Assembly: GCA_000310025.1 (NCBI GenBank)
Contig: FN649746.1
Span: 1,058,260-1,122,259, forward strand
Length of the DNA: 64,000 bases
Reading direction: 5' to 3'
Origin: Ectocarpus siliculosus
Taxonomy: Eukaryota; Sar; Phaeophyceae; Ectocarpales; Ectocarpaceae
Shown: positions 23,847-34,700 of the stretch, one piece after another
How positions within the stretch are numbered: position 1 is the stretch's first letter
Layout: each line of letters starts with the position of its first letter
Notes under the pieces: generated by a model
Database searches by the model: none
What the model saw: only the letters and a program-made list of their open reading frames with translations
What the model was told of the DNA's origin: nothing
Made by a program: the position numbers and the translations under genes

Positions 23847-24708
23847 AGACACACAGCAGCAGCAGATGCTTCTCTCGATGCATAGTCTATACATAGCAGC
23901 ACCGATCGATGTAGTGCAGTTCGTCACTCTTGGATCCAGATAGACCATGTACGTCAAATGATCTTATACGACATAATCTACAGTAGTAGTAGTAGTTGTA
24001 GTAGAAACACAGCAAGCAGTGTTAGTAGTGTGCTGGCGCTTCAGATGTGTGTGCTGTTGGGCTGTTGGTAGTACGTTTAGCTCGTGTGCCCAAACAAAAG
24101 TTTTGCGTTCTTGGCATCCAGACCAAACCCTCCTTCTCTATATGGATGATAACCATGGCGACGGGGCATGCCCACTCGTCGGAGCATTGGGGTTAATTGT
24201 CGAAGGCTGCAACCAGCTGCGGTCCGAAAATACTCCGCTCCACCATCCGTTCATCCTCCGCCGCTGAGCTCTCCCATGGCCGCCGACGCTATCAGGCGGC
24301 AGGCGCACCGCCGCTCAAATTAATCGCTGCCACAGACGACAGACAGCAGTTGTTACAAGATTCAGTGGGCTTGAAGGTCGTATCATCAGTGAAACAGCTT
24401 ATTATGACTACCCGTCACACGGACGATATGACTGTCATTGCTAGAACCCTAAATAACTGTATACCAGTGTGACAACAATCGGAGATAGGGGATCGGAGAG
24501 GGCAATCGTCATACTTTCATTCAACCGTTATTTGCTGAAAAATTGATCGGTGGACAATTCTACAGCAGCAAGCAGTATTTCTAAATACTGTATCTCTATG
24601 CACATGGAATAACCACGTTAGTTACTAACCGAACCATCGTCGTTCCAACTTTCGACAAAAACTGTGGGTGACTCAGAAGGCCAGCAAATGGTTGAATAGA
24701 GTGTACAG

Positions 24709-24709
24709 T

Positions 24710-24753
<44 letters not shown>

Positions 24754-24950
24754 CTTCACATTAAAAACCGTTCCGATCTCTCTCTACCCAGTACCTTCGT
24801 ATGTCCGTACTGATCCAACACTCGACGCGGTCGATTCCCGTGGTCACAGGTTAACTTACCCTAAAAAGGTATACTCAAATAAACTGGCCCCGAGGGGTCC
24901 GCAAGTCAATAGAAATCAACGACAGATATTCTGGGATCCTCTGCTCCCTC
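24709..24950 (-). repeat. Family C element with (TTG)n/(CAA)n end
   Basis: A 46-bp TTG run leads into TCTTCACATTAAAAACCG, ACCCAGTACCTTCGTATGTC, GACGCGGTCGATTCCCGTGG, CTGGCCCCGAGGGGTCCGC and AGAAATCAACGACAGATATT. Read in reverse, the element ends GTGAAGAC(AAC)n, like a retroelement with a simple-repeat tail. Further copies lie at 27290-27470, 27470-27598 and 27780-27885. Confidence 0.75.
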
Positions 24951-25110
24951 TTCGCGCTATGCGAGGTATCAATTGAGACTAGCAGTCACTATCTATCATG
25001 GGCCGGAGAGAAAGAGGTACACCCCCTTGGTTCAATCTTGGTGCTTCACAACGCAAGCAGAGACAAGGCCATCTGGCACAGAAAAAGAGAGAAAAAAAAA
25101 ATATGCGTTG

Positions 25111-25785
25111 GCTAAATTAGCGAAAAATATTTCATTACACCCATGGGGACGCACATAAGCCATGCACCCACACCTTTTTTTACCGACAGAACCACCCAAC
25201 CAAGAGCGACCTAGGCCCACACAACCTAGAACCTACCCACGTCAACACCAACCTAGCACCTATCCAAGCCATACCAACGTAGGTCCATCGCATAAACACC
25301 AACCTAGCACCTATCCATGCGATACTAACCTAGAGATTATCCCATCAATACCAACCTAGCGCCAAATGCCGGCACACCAACCTAGAACTGAGCCACCCAG
25401 CGCCAACCTAGCCCCAATGCCGGCACCCCAACCTAGAACTGAGCCATGCAGCGCTAACCTAGCCCTAATGCAGGCACAGCAACCTAGAACTGAGCCACCC
25501 AATGTCAACCTAGCACCTATTGGGTGGGTCGGTTTGGGGTTAGGGTTAGGGTTAGGGATTTAGCCGGGTTCATGTAGTTGCTGCTTGGAGGGACAGAAAA
25601 CTGCGCCTGCCTGTCTGTAGTAGAGCGACAGGTTGAAGAAACAAAAAAACTCATACACAGTATATACATGTTCGTGACGCTCGTTCCTCATCTCAGACAG
25701 GATTTCCGTCGGTAAAAGAGGTGTGGGTGCATGGCTTATATGCGTCCCTGTGGGTGCATAAAGTTAGTTTTTCGGTAAATTAGCG
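25111..25785. mobile_element. TIR element enclosing a minisatellite and telomere-like repeats
   Basis: Terminal inverted repeats of about 70-75 bp: left 25111-25188, right 25700-25785. Both contain the block CATGCACCCACACCT (left) or its complement, with GGGACGCA.ATAAGC outside it and AAATTAGC at the outer end. The 500-bp interior is not transposase-coding. It holds repeated CAACCTAG boxes, three copies of a 51-bp unit (about 25364-25520) and TTAGGG repeats at 25537-25557. A non-autonomous DNA transposon is the simplest reading. Confidence 0.75.
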
Positions 25786-26294
25786 CTTATCTCACTTTAT
25801 TGTAGGTTAACCCGAGGCGTTATTTGTTGTTTGTTGTTGTTGTCTTCATTTACTCATAATCCGATTTCAAAAGTTTCCTATAGAAATATTTACTACGCCT
25901 CTTTTAACAGATGCCACAGCCACAGATACTAAGATAGAACAACGTGCTCACTGGTAGCGCATACACTCTGTCTGGTAATGTTTTGTTGTACTACAGGGCA
26001 GTTTCCAGTTTTGTTCCGGTGGGGTATTCGACAAAGGCGGGTGTATCCGACGCGAGGCAGAGCCAGCGGTAGCAAGCAAAAGACAGCAAACAAGGGCTCG
26101 TGCCTGACGCGCTGATCTGCCACCACACTGTAGTAAAAACAAATGTATGTAGTGAATTTCGAATTGGAGGAGGAGCCATGACCATAGTTTGGCGGACTAG
26201 ACTCCGCCCCGAGCAGAGCCAGGAGATTGGAGAGAGTGAGGACGGGGGTCGGAATAATACTGGTCACAGCAACCAACCATGATCCACAAAATAT

Positions 26295-26625
26295 ACAATG
26301 TCCATGGTCGCCCCGGCGATCTAGTTGGCTCGAAAACTCCCTAGAGGTCAGGTCAGGGGTTCGAATGCCGGCGGCGTAAGCGAGCTTTTCTTGCAAAGTG
26401 ACTTTTCTCTCGCTTCCGCTCCTGGCTTAGTGGATGGCGCTAGTTCGTGTGTACACAGAGGGAAGAGAGTGCTGAACTCTTCTCGCATTAAAAATCGAAG
26501 GCAAAGTACCGCAGGAGGGGACGGTAGAGAGGGGCTCTTCTGTGTGACCACGGGTTGGAGTAAACGGCACTACTAGTGCTGTGAGCGCTGATTTCAAGTG
26601 AAGACAAAAACAAAAAATGTCATGC
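26295..26625 (+). mobile_element. Full-length tRNA-derived SINE
   Basis: The head (26310-26365) resembles a tRNA, with a weak A-box-like TAGTTGGCTCGA and a clear B box GGGGTTCGAATGCCGG at 26355-26370. The body runs through GAAGAGAGTGCTGAAC and GGCAAAGTACCGCAGGAGG to GCTGTGAGCGCTGATTTC, and the 3' end is AAGTGAAGACAAAAAC plus an A-rich tail. Other copies in the window (10250, 13165, 18960) are 5'-truncated or diverged, as expected for target-primed retroposition. Confidence 0.8.
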
Positions 26626-27289
26626 TCATACACGCGCGCCAGACACGCGCGCTGAAATGTTCCAAGAAATGTTCCGTGTTCCCGGGAAATGCGGTGTATG
26701 TTAAGACACAACGACACGGAACAGGGAATTCCGAGTTCCCTGTGCCCTGTTCCCTGTTTGGTCTAAATAAAGCGTTAAGATACACCCTCCTCATACACTG
26801 CATAGTTGCTCCGTCCGGGCGTGTTGGTTTCAAACGGTTTCATCATCAAAAAGAAAGGTGGAAGGGAGATAGGTTGAACCTGTTCGTGACTCTTCCAATC
26901 TAAGCGGTTTCACGCCCTCTGATTGTTGTTTTTGCTATTTTTTTGCGAACACTCGGGCTAATGTAATAGTTATCCCGGTTCTTGCCTTGTTTCCCATAGA
27001 GTTGTCTTCTTGTCCCGGAGCGGTGTGGCCTTCCATCTCTGGACTCTCTCCTTTCCTCTCTCTGGGGCATACCCCCACGGCGTGCGGTCACTCCGCCACC
27101 CTCACCGTGCTCTCTGCTGCTGCATAACCCCGGTGTCCAAGCCGGGGCGTTAGGATCCAGCCTCATTTTGCAGCTACCAAAGCTGGCGGTTCACGAGCTA
27201 CCCCGATCTCACGACAGCAGTAACTCCCAACCGCCAAACTCAGGATCCCCCTCTCAACAGTGCTAGGGACCGTATATTGGTCCGGCGTT

Positions 27290-27598
27290 GGTTCCTAGCC
27301 TTGACCCTCTCCAACGCCCTCTCGCCTCCAAATTATCCCAGAATATCTGTCGTTGATTTCTATTGACTTGCGGACCCCTCGGGGCCAGTTTATTTGAGTG
27401 TACCTTTTTAGGGTAAGTTAACGTGTGACCACGGGAATCGACCGCGTCGAGTGTTGGATCAGTTGTTGTTGTTGTTGTTGTTGTCTTCACATTAAAAACC
27501 GTTCCGATCTCTCTCAACCCAGTACCTTCGTATGTCCGTATCACATTAAAAACCGTTCCGATCTCTCTCTACCCAGTACCTTCGTATGTCCGAATCAA
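27290..27598. repeat. Two family C copies in head-to-head arrangement at an assembly gap
   Basis: A minus-oriented copy (27290-27465) meets a TTG run and two successive plus-strand terminal blocks (TTCACATTAAAAACCGTTCC at about 27488 and 27540). The second block stops at the N gap. Confidence 0.65.
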
Positions 27599-27698
27599 NN
27601 NNNNNNNNNNNNNNNNNNNNNNNNNNNNNNNNNNNNNNNNNNNNNNNNNNNNNNNNNNNNNNNNNNNNNNNNNNNNNNNNNNNNNNNNNNNNNNNNNN
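27599..27698. other. Assembly gap (100 N)
   Basis: Exactly 100 N between two (TTG)n family C ends; the size is a placeholder. The gap probably reflects collapse on the repeat. Confidence 0.98.
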
Positions 27699-27847
27699 TG
27701 TTGTTGTTGTTGTTGTTGTTGTTGTTGTCTTCACATTAAAAAAGGGTAAGATAACGTGTTTCACTGGTATCATAGTATCGATTGTAGGTGATACGGACAT
27801 ACGAAGGTACTGGGTAGAGAGAGATCGGAACGGTTTTTAATGTGAAG

Positions 27848-27887
<40 letters not shown>

Positions 27888-27890
27888 AGC
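27699..27890. repeat. Family C ends facing each other
   Basis: (TTG)n plus TCTTCACATTAAAAA at 27699-27742 is followed by the opposite orientation at 27790-27885, ending GTGAAGAC(AAC)n. Together they form an inverted pair beside the gap. Confidence 0.7.
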
Positions 27891-28705
27891 CCACCGCAAA
27901 CAACCCGAAAGGTCCGCCGCCGTTTCTCATTTATCTCGGATGGGTAGGCTTTCTGTGTTTCTATTTATTTGTGTTTCCTAATAGTTTTCCCCGTTGCTGT
28001 TGTGACGTGGCCGTACAAGGGGAGCTAGTCCTCTTGAGCAGCATGGCTGTGTTCTACTACTCACCACACGATGTCTGTGCATGCATGCATGTGAGATTCA
28101 CAATCGAGCCTCGTCCGACCGAAAGCCACGAATAATTCGTCTGTGCATGTATTTGAGGTTCGACAACCCACGGGGACATGTCCCACCAGACCAACGTGTA
28201 CCCCATCACGCGTTTTTTTCAGTGCCAGTCATGTGCAACAACAATGCGCACAGTGACCCTTGGGCTGGTTCTGTATGTTCTCTCGCTCTCGCTTCTCGGC
28301 GGTGTGCGACGACAGTGGATGGAGTTTGTTTGCGTGGGAAGGGGTGTAGGGGTATACATGGACACGCGCCGTGCGTGCGAGTAGACCGCTACAGTAGTCG
28401 GCAACCTTGGTTCCGATTCACCCCACGTCCGGATTTCCCCCGTTTCTCAAATCGGTTGGTGGTCTGTCTTTTAGTCCTACAATGTAATGTGGACCGACCG
28501 GCGGAAGAGCTTTATTTCCCAATCAAAAAGAGAGGTATTTGATCTTGAATTTTTATCCCCGAATAGTCTGGATGTGAAATCCAGATTAAATAATGCTCTT
28601 AGGTGATTTGGAAACGCTTTCCTCACCAGGTCGTCCGCAAACTGCTGTTTGTTTTCATGCAGGAGATCAACCTGTCTGGAGCCAGCGAGTCGGTCGGGTG
28701 GAGCG

Positions 28706-31700
28706 ATGGCGCTACACACGAAGATGCTCTTGGATACCGTCCGGTTGGCTTGCGTTTTCTCTTTGCTTGTTGTTGGAAGTGACACGGTGAGTTCTGGGGC
28801 TGCTGGCTGCCGGAAACAAACACGGTTGGTTGATGCTACGACGGTGTTGTGACGAAAACGACGTCGGCGGTCACGGGTGGAATCTCGTAGTTTTGCTTGG
28901 AGGCACTGGAAGTCTTGGAAACCACCCCGTGGGAGATAAGTACCTTGCCGTACCTTGCCCCGCCCCCTCTCAAGCCTCTTCCTCCTGCTGTTGTTGGTCA
29001 CTTTGTTGCTAGGAAGAGGCGAAAGGGAGATCTTGTTTCTCGCCCTCGCTGTTCCTATGCATACTCCCATCCGTGTATGTATGCCTGCTCGGAACGTGGA
29101 CTGTATCTGGTAAATATAGAACTGGCTGGCATGGAAGAGGGAAGAGTGTATGTACGCGCTGCCTGCCAGTGAGCACGTTCTATCTTACTTAGTATTTTTA
29201 TGACCAAAATCAAGGGTGACCGATGAGCTCTTACGGAGACGCTGAAGCAATGGCCGAAAACATGTCTCAAACTTGAACATGACATCCGAACAGTTGGCGC
29301 TGAAGCAACAAGCGTCTCATACAGTTTTCCCGCAGTCAGTGCGGTCGTGAGAAAAAATAAGCCGTCATTTTTTTAGCAAGCCTCTGTCCGCCTGTCTGTG
29401 AGAGCGGCTGCGGACTAGCTAGCTAGGTTTCGTAGGCTGTGCAAAGTCTTGCTTTTTTTGTGTACCTGGTAGGTAGGGCCGTGACACCTGTTGGTGAGTG
29501 ATCGTGAGAACACGGGTAAGGTAGGCCACACCTTGTTGTGCTGCTGTTGTACTGCTGTATAACCACTCCTTGCAACTTGATGGAGGAGACAAGAGACGCA
29601 ACCAACCATTCTCTGTGCATGCTGTTTCGTCGATGTTTTCTCCTTGCTTCTCGTCTTCAGCTCTACGCGAGGAGTGAACCCGGGGAGCCGCCCGAATACT
29701 GCACCGTCTTCCACCACATGGTGAAAAGCGCGGGCTCGACCGTCAAGAGCTTGCTTCACAGAGCTACACGCAACGAAGGTCTCCCGAGACCAGGTGCGAC
29801 TTATTATCTTGTGGGTAACATGTATATGCATACGTACCAGTATCTATGCTAGAGTAATTACACCGCATCCGTATGTATATATATATTCACGCACTACTTT
29901 ACTCTTCCACACACGTGTGTCAATCGTGGCTTTTGGTGTTCTATCAGTTATCAAGCAACTACTGTCCGGTGTTTCGCGGCCACCTCCGGAAACATATAAA
30001 TTCGTTGACCCTCCGAGTTAGTACCCAGTACCCAGTTCAGCAGTAGTTACGTACAGGTTCTGTGTCCAGAAAAAACGCGTCCGCTCATTGGGAGATGCGG
30101 TATAGAAAGTATAGAAAGTACCCCTCGGGGGACACTTTCCTTTCTATATTTTGAGTATTGAAACCAAGTCAGCAATTTCCAGTACTAGGCTGTGTATGCA
30201 TGCAGTTTTACCAATCAGTTTTACCAATAGGGGACCCGCGGCTTGGCAGGTCGTGTACAGCAAGTCAGAGGCCCAGGAGAGGCACACAACAGGCATCGTA
30301 CACAGCAGCAGCATATCACACAGCGTACCACCTCACACAAGCATGCTAGACCAAGGTTTCCCACGCACGTTTCACGCAGCGGAGCATAGTGACGACCACG
30401 GTGCGGTAAGCAGGAGTTTGAGTGCTGTGTCCCTAAAGTGCCCCCATTTGTTTGGGCTTCCAGTACTACTGCTGTTGGAGGGTTAAGCACCGTTTGTCCC
30501 AGCCAAACCACAAGGAAGGGAGGTGTCGGGCCGAACGCGGATACGCGCCAGGGAGCGTCGGGACGTCAGGACACATTACATGAATTTGGATCATCACACA
30601 TCGCGAGCTATTCATGCATGGAAAGGAGCATTTATTACTCCCCGGAGCTCCGGAGTATTTTGTACCGATCGAGATTTTTCTGGCGCTCCAACGAAGGGTT
30701 AAAAAAGAAGAACCAAAAGTTCTTGTATACGTAGTTGCGTGCTTAAAAGTATAGTATGCAGTCTTTTACGTCGTCCCCGTTTTTAACCCTCCTTAGTACC
30801 AAGCACCCAGTTACAGGTTCAGGGTCCGGGTCCAGAAAAAATCGCGTCCACTCATCGGGAGAGGCTGTACAGTCCCGAGGGCCGAAGGCTGACTTGGCTT
30901 CAGGATGAAAACTGTCTCCAAAAAATGCACTGGGGACAGTTTTTATACGGAAGCCAAGTCAGCATTTTTTCCAGTACCTCAATAAGTACTGCTATGAATG
31001 GTGGGCCCTGCTGGTGCTGGTATGTTTGTGTCCAGAGACTTTACTGGCACTATTCCGGACACCGGCACTATTCAAAGTACAGAGAGACTTGGTGGTTCAG
31101 CGTGTGCGAGCCGAACACACCGGCTCTATACAGGGCCCACTACTGTAGCACGAAAACAACGCACACACACTTGGTATGTACAGTTTTGAAGAAGGGGACC
31201 AGCGGATCGGGAGATCCATGTACAGCAAGTCAGAGGCCCAGGCATCACACACAGGCATCACACACAGCAGTTTGTCACACAGCGTACCACGTCACACCAG
31301 CGTGCTAGACAAAGGTTTCCCGCACACTATTCACGCAGCGGAGCATATATATAATGTATTATTAGTGACGACCACGGTGCGGTAAACAGGCATTTGATGA
31401 GTGCTGTGTTCCCAAAGTGTCCCCATTTGGCCAATACACCATGCATAGGCGGCACAAAAAATCTCAGAAGTAGGGTGCCCCGCAGATAAAAATGTAGAGG
31501 AGGGTACCGTTTTCATCATACGGGACCCCCAAATGATGCTGAAGAACTGCATCTCGGCAAGTTTTTCGACGTGGAGACGACGCCAAAACATTAGAGTAGA
31601 TAAATAACAAATCCAACAACTACGAACCACAGCGGGCATGTAGAGAGGGGGCGTTCAACATGGTAGGCCTCGTCCTGCAGTGATGTACCCACTGTTCTGG

Positions 31701-34700
31701 ACAATAATATGGGGGGTGGGGTGTTGCAATGTTAAGGTGCAACAGCGAAGTGCTGCAATTGGCCGTCTTATGACGTCTGGTACTCCTCCATTGACCCCAG
31801 GGACGGCAAACTATCACCGCCGGACTCTTATAAGGCACTTCCCGGCGTTAAAGACACTCCTCAATACAAAACCGTGCGTGTCTTTAAAGCGGGCCGGCTG
31901 TACTTCGATTGTCAATGATGGAATGATCAGGAAAAATACGTGCGGATGTGAAAGCCGACAGTTGCCGTCGACTCGCAAGGTGGAGTTCAACGGCGTTTTG
32001 TGTGTCGCTTATTTCGGGGTGCGAGCAACAACGGTCCTACCGACGCCGCAACGACGTGAAGACTTCGCTCTCTTCCCGCCGTTCTGTTCTCCGGTGCAGC
32101 GGTGTGCATAAATGGGCATGCCAGAACAGATGCTTGCTTGGAAGCCATCAACTCTTCTGCGATCATCACGGGATACGCGGAACTGATAAGGCGAGTGTCA
32201 CTTGCTTCTGCTCGATGCTTTCGATTCTGATGTTGTTGCGGTGCAACGGAATGCTGTATCATACCCTGCTGTTCGGATATACTGAGACAAAGACGAGTGG
32301 TTTCGTCCAAATGCAGGCGCCCAGCTTTGGGCAGAAAAAGCCTGAGAACGTTGGACAGATTCATGATTGCCTCGTATTAATGTATAATTGGGTCTTTTCT
32401 TGGGGGGGGGGGGGCAGATTGGTTTCCCGTCGAAATGTTGCTCGCTTTTCTTCCCTCGTCGTCCCAGAAATCCTTTAGAGGTTTGTCAGGACGGAACGCA
32501 GAGTACTTGACGGTTTTATGACACCCCATATTATGCGCGTATATGGATCGACCGTAACGTTTGATTTCCGTTTTCGTCTCCCGTGGTCCCAGATATCCTT
32601 TGGAGGTTAACAGAAGGGAATGCGACTACTTCACGATGTTGAGACATCCCATCGATCGCCTGGTGTCGGCATTTTTCTACTGCCCAACGGACCACGATGT
32701 CCAACTGAGGCCTCGGAAGGTATGTGTGTACAACGTCCCGCCGATAGCATGGCGGCAGGCTCCGCCGAACTTGATTACAGTCGAGGCTCCGACGTAAAAG
32801 GGTCAAAATCGGTTGTCACGGACTCGACCCGCTATAGGTAAAGTTGGGTACCCTCTGAGAGGTGACTCCTGTTGATGGGGGTCTAGAGCCTTTGTCACAA
32901 CACCCTCTTATATCGGAGACACCACTGTAGCTGAAAAACATCGCCAGCAGGCGCCGCGTGATACATAGCGTCGCCGTTTTGGCGTTTTGTCATCTGGAGC
33001 AAATATCACGGCCGCCATTAAGCTTCCGTCGCGGTACCGTTCACCCTCTGATGGGGTCAACTAACGGTGAAGCACGCTACCTACGCACCCGACACGTCCG
33101 CAGTGGTGTGGGCACGCGGAGCACCCGGTGCCCGCCACCGAGCGCCTGCTGGACTTCGCGCAGGAGAGCTGGCAGAATAAGGCGTTCAAGCAGATGACGT
33201 TCGGCTTGTACTGCCCCCCTGACACCTTCTGCGACGAGGCGGAGGTGAGAAGTGATCTGGTTACTACCTCGTGGACGTGTTGTGCTCGCCTCTTGTGACT
33301 TGGTCGTAGACAGGTGAAACACGTGTCGCAGTGTCAGACTGTTGTCGTGGGTGGTGGTTCGTTGGATGGGCTACGTGGGGTACCGTAATAGTCGGAGAGA
33401 TGGCGCCGAGTGCGATCGTTTTTTTTAATGATTTTTCCTCGGGTTGTTTATCGCACCCCGGTGCCATCTCTCCGACCCCGGTGTGGAAATGCAATTAAAT
33501 GCAATTAAATCGTTTCGTTTACCTTTTTCACGGCACCCCCGGTGTGATCTCTCCGACCGGTGCGATCCCCGATGAAATACACACAGGTGTTGTATGCACG
33601 CACCCCGGTGCCATCTCCCCGACCGGTACCATAGTATCGATACCAGTGTAGGCAGTTATGACACATCGCTAGTTGACAATGCTATTGGTCAGTAAGAACC
33701 ACACCGGTAGGTACCGTTGTTGCTGGTTGGAAGCACACCGGTAACGGTAACTTAGGCTGGTACGCAACAGCTTTCCATGCAGCGAGTGGTCTTGTGCTTG
33801 ATGCGAGTTTGGCATGCTATGGCGTGACGACAAACAAACGATGTCGTTTCCATGTGAGGTACAGGTGCATACGGTATCAGTTTTCTCCCGTTTTCGTTTC
33901 GGTTTCCTCTACGGATACCAGTACGTACACAGCAGTATGATAGTTTCGTGTTTGTGTAAGGTGGGGTAAGGTGCGGCTTGTACGTTTGTGTGTTTGGTTG
34001 ATTTGAGTGTACGGTTGGCATCTTCTATACCAACAATAAAACGATATCAACTGGCATCCCGCGTGAACCGCGACCGTGCATACGTACATACAGGAGTGTG
34101 GCGCTCCGCTGACACCGTCCCCACATGTATAATGTTCGCACATGTATGTTCCTCATTCCGGCACCTGAAAAGGAGCTCACGGGGTTGGAGAGATCACACC
34201 GGGTGTGATCTCACCGACCCCGGTGCGAAAATCGAATTAAATCATGCCGTTCTTGTCCTTTTTTGTGCACCCCGGTGCCATCTCTCCGACTACTACGGTA
34301 TTACTACAAGATATAAATCGTTTGTTCAGATTGCAATTTTTTCTTCTTGGTTCGTTTAGATTCGCTGGGGTCTTCGAATCAACAACACGTCGGCTGTGCG
34401 AGCTGTTCGAGCTTGGGAAACGTCACTGATGGCACCTGGCAGCTGATTCACACCAACACATTCTTTGCTTTCATCTTGCATCACCCCTTGATGACACTTC
34501 TATGCTCTCATGAGCCCACTCTAGAGGGATCACTTGTAAACTCATGTTCTAATGTTTGTTGCGTTTATCTGTACGTGTGTGGCTCATCTGGGGTTGCCGA
34601 AGGTTGAGTCACCGCAGATGCTGGACGAACCCGGTATGCTAGATATCCTCCAGCAGGTCCAGGTAAGGCTTGCAAATCCGCTATTTGTTTTCCTGGTATA

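Larger units (their letters stand above)
18041..28705. other. 10.7-kb repeat-rich interval
   Basis: No gene can be supported. 18228-18760 has overlapping Leu/Ser/Phe-rich frames on a T-rich strand without recognisable motifs. The rest is a mosaic of SINE copies, family C copies, a 123-bp tandem duplication (19863-20108), microsatellites (22710-23235, 23105-23132, 23979-24004), a foldback element (23422-23846), a TIR element (25111-25785) and an N gap (27599-27698). Composition is more A/T-rich than in the gene regions. Confidence 0.65.

Noticed and set aside
25929-26396. 155-codon minus-strand frame containing AGIRTPDL
   Set aside because: That peptide is the usual translation of a tRNA B box on the opposite strand; it arises from the SINE head and is not a gene.
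28477-29070. 197-codon minus-strand ORF
   Set aside because: It lies opposite the sulfotransferase signal-peptide exon, which has a proper ATG, donor and phase; the minus frame shows no motifs.
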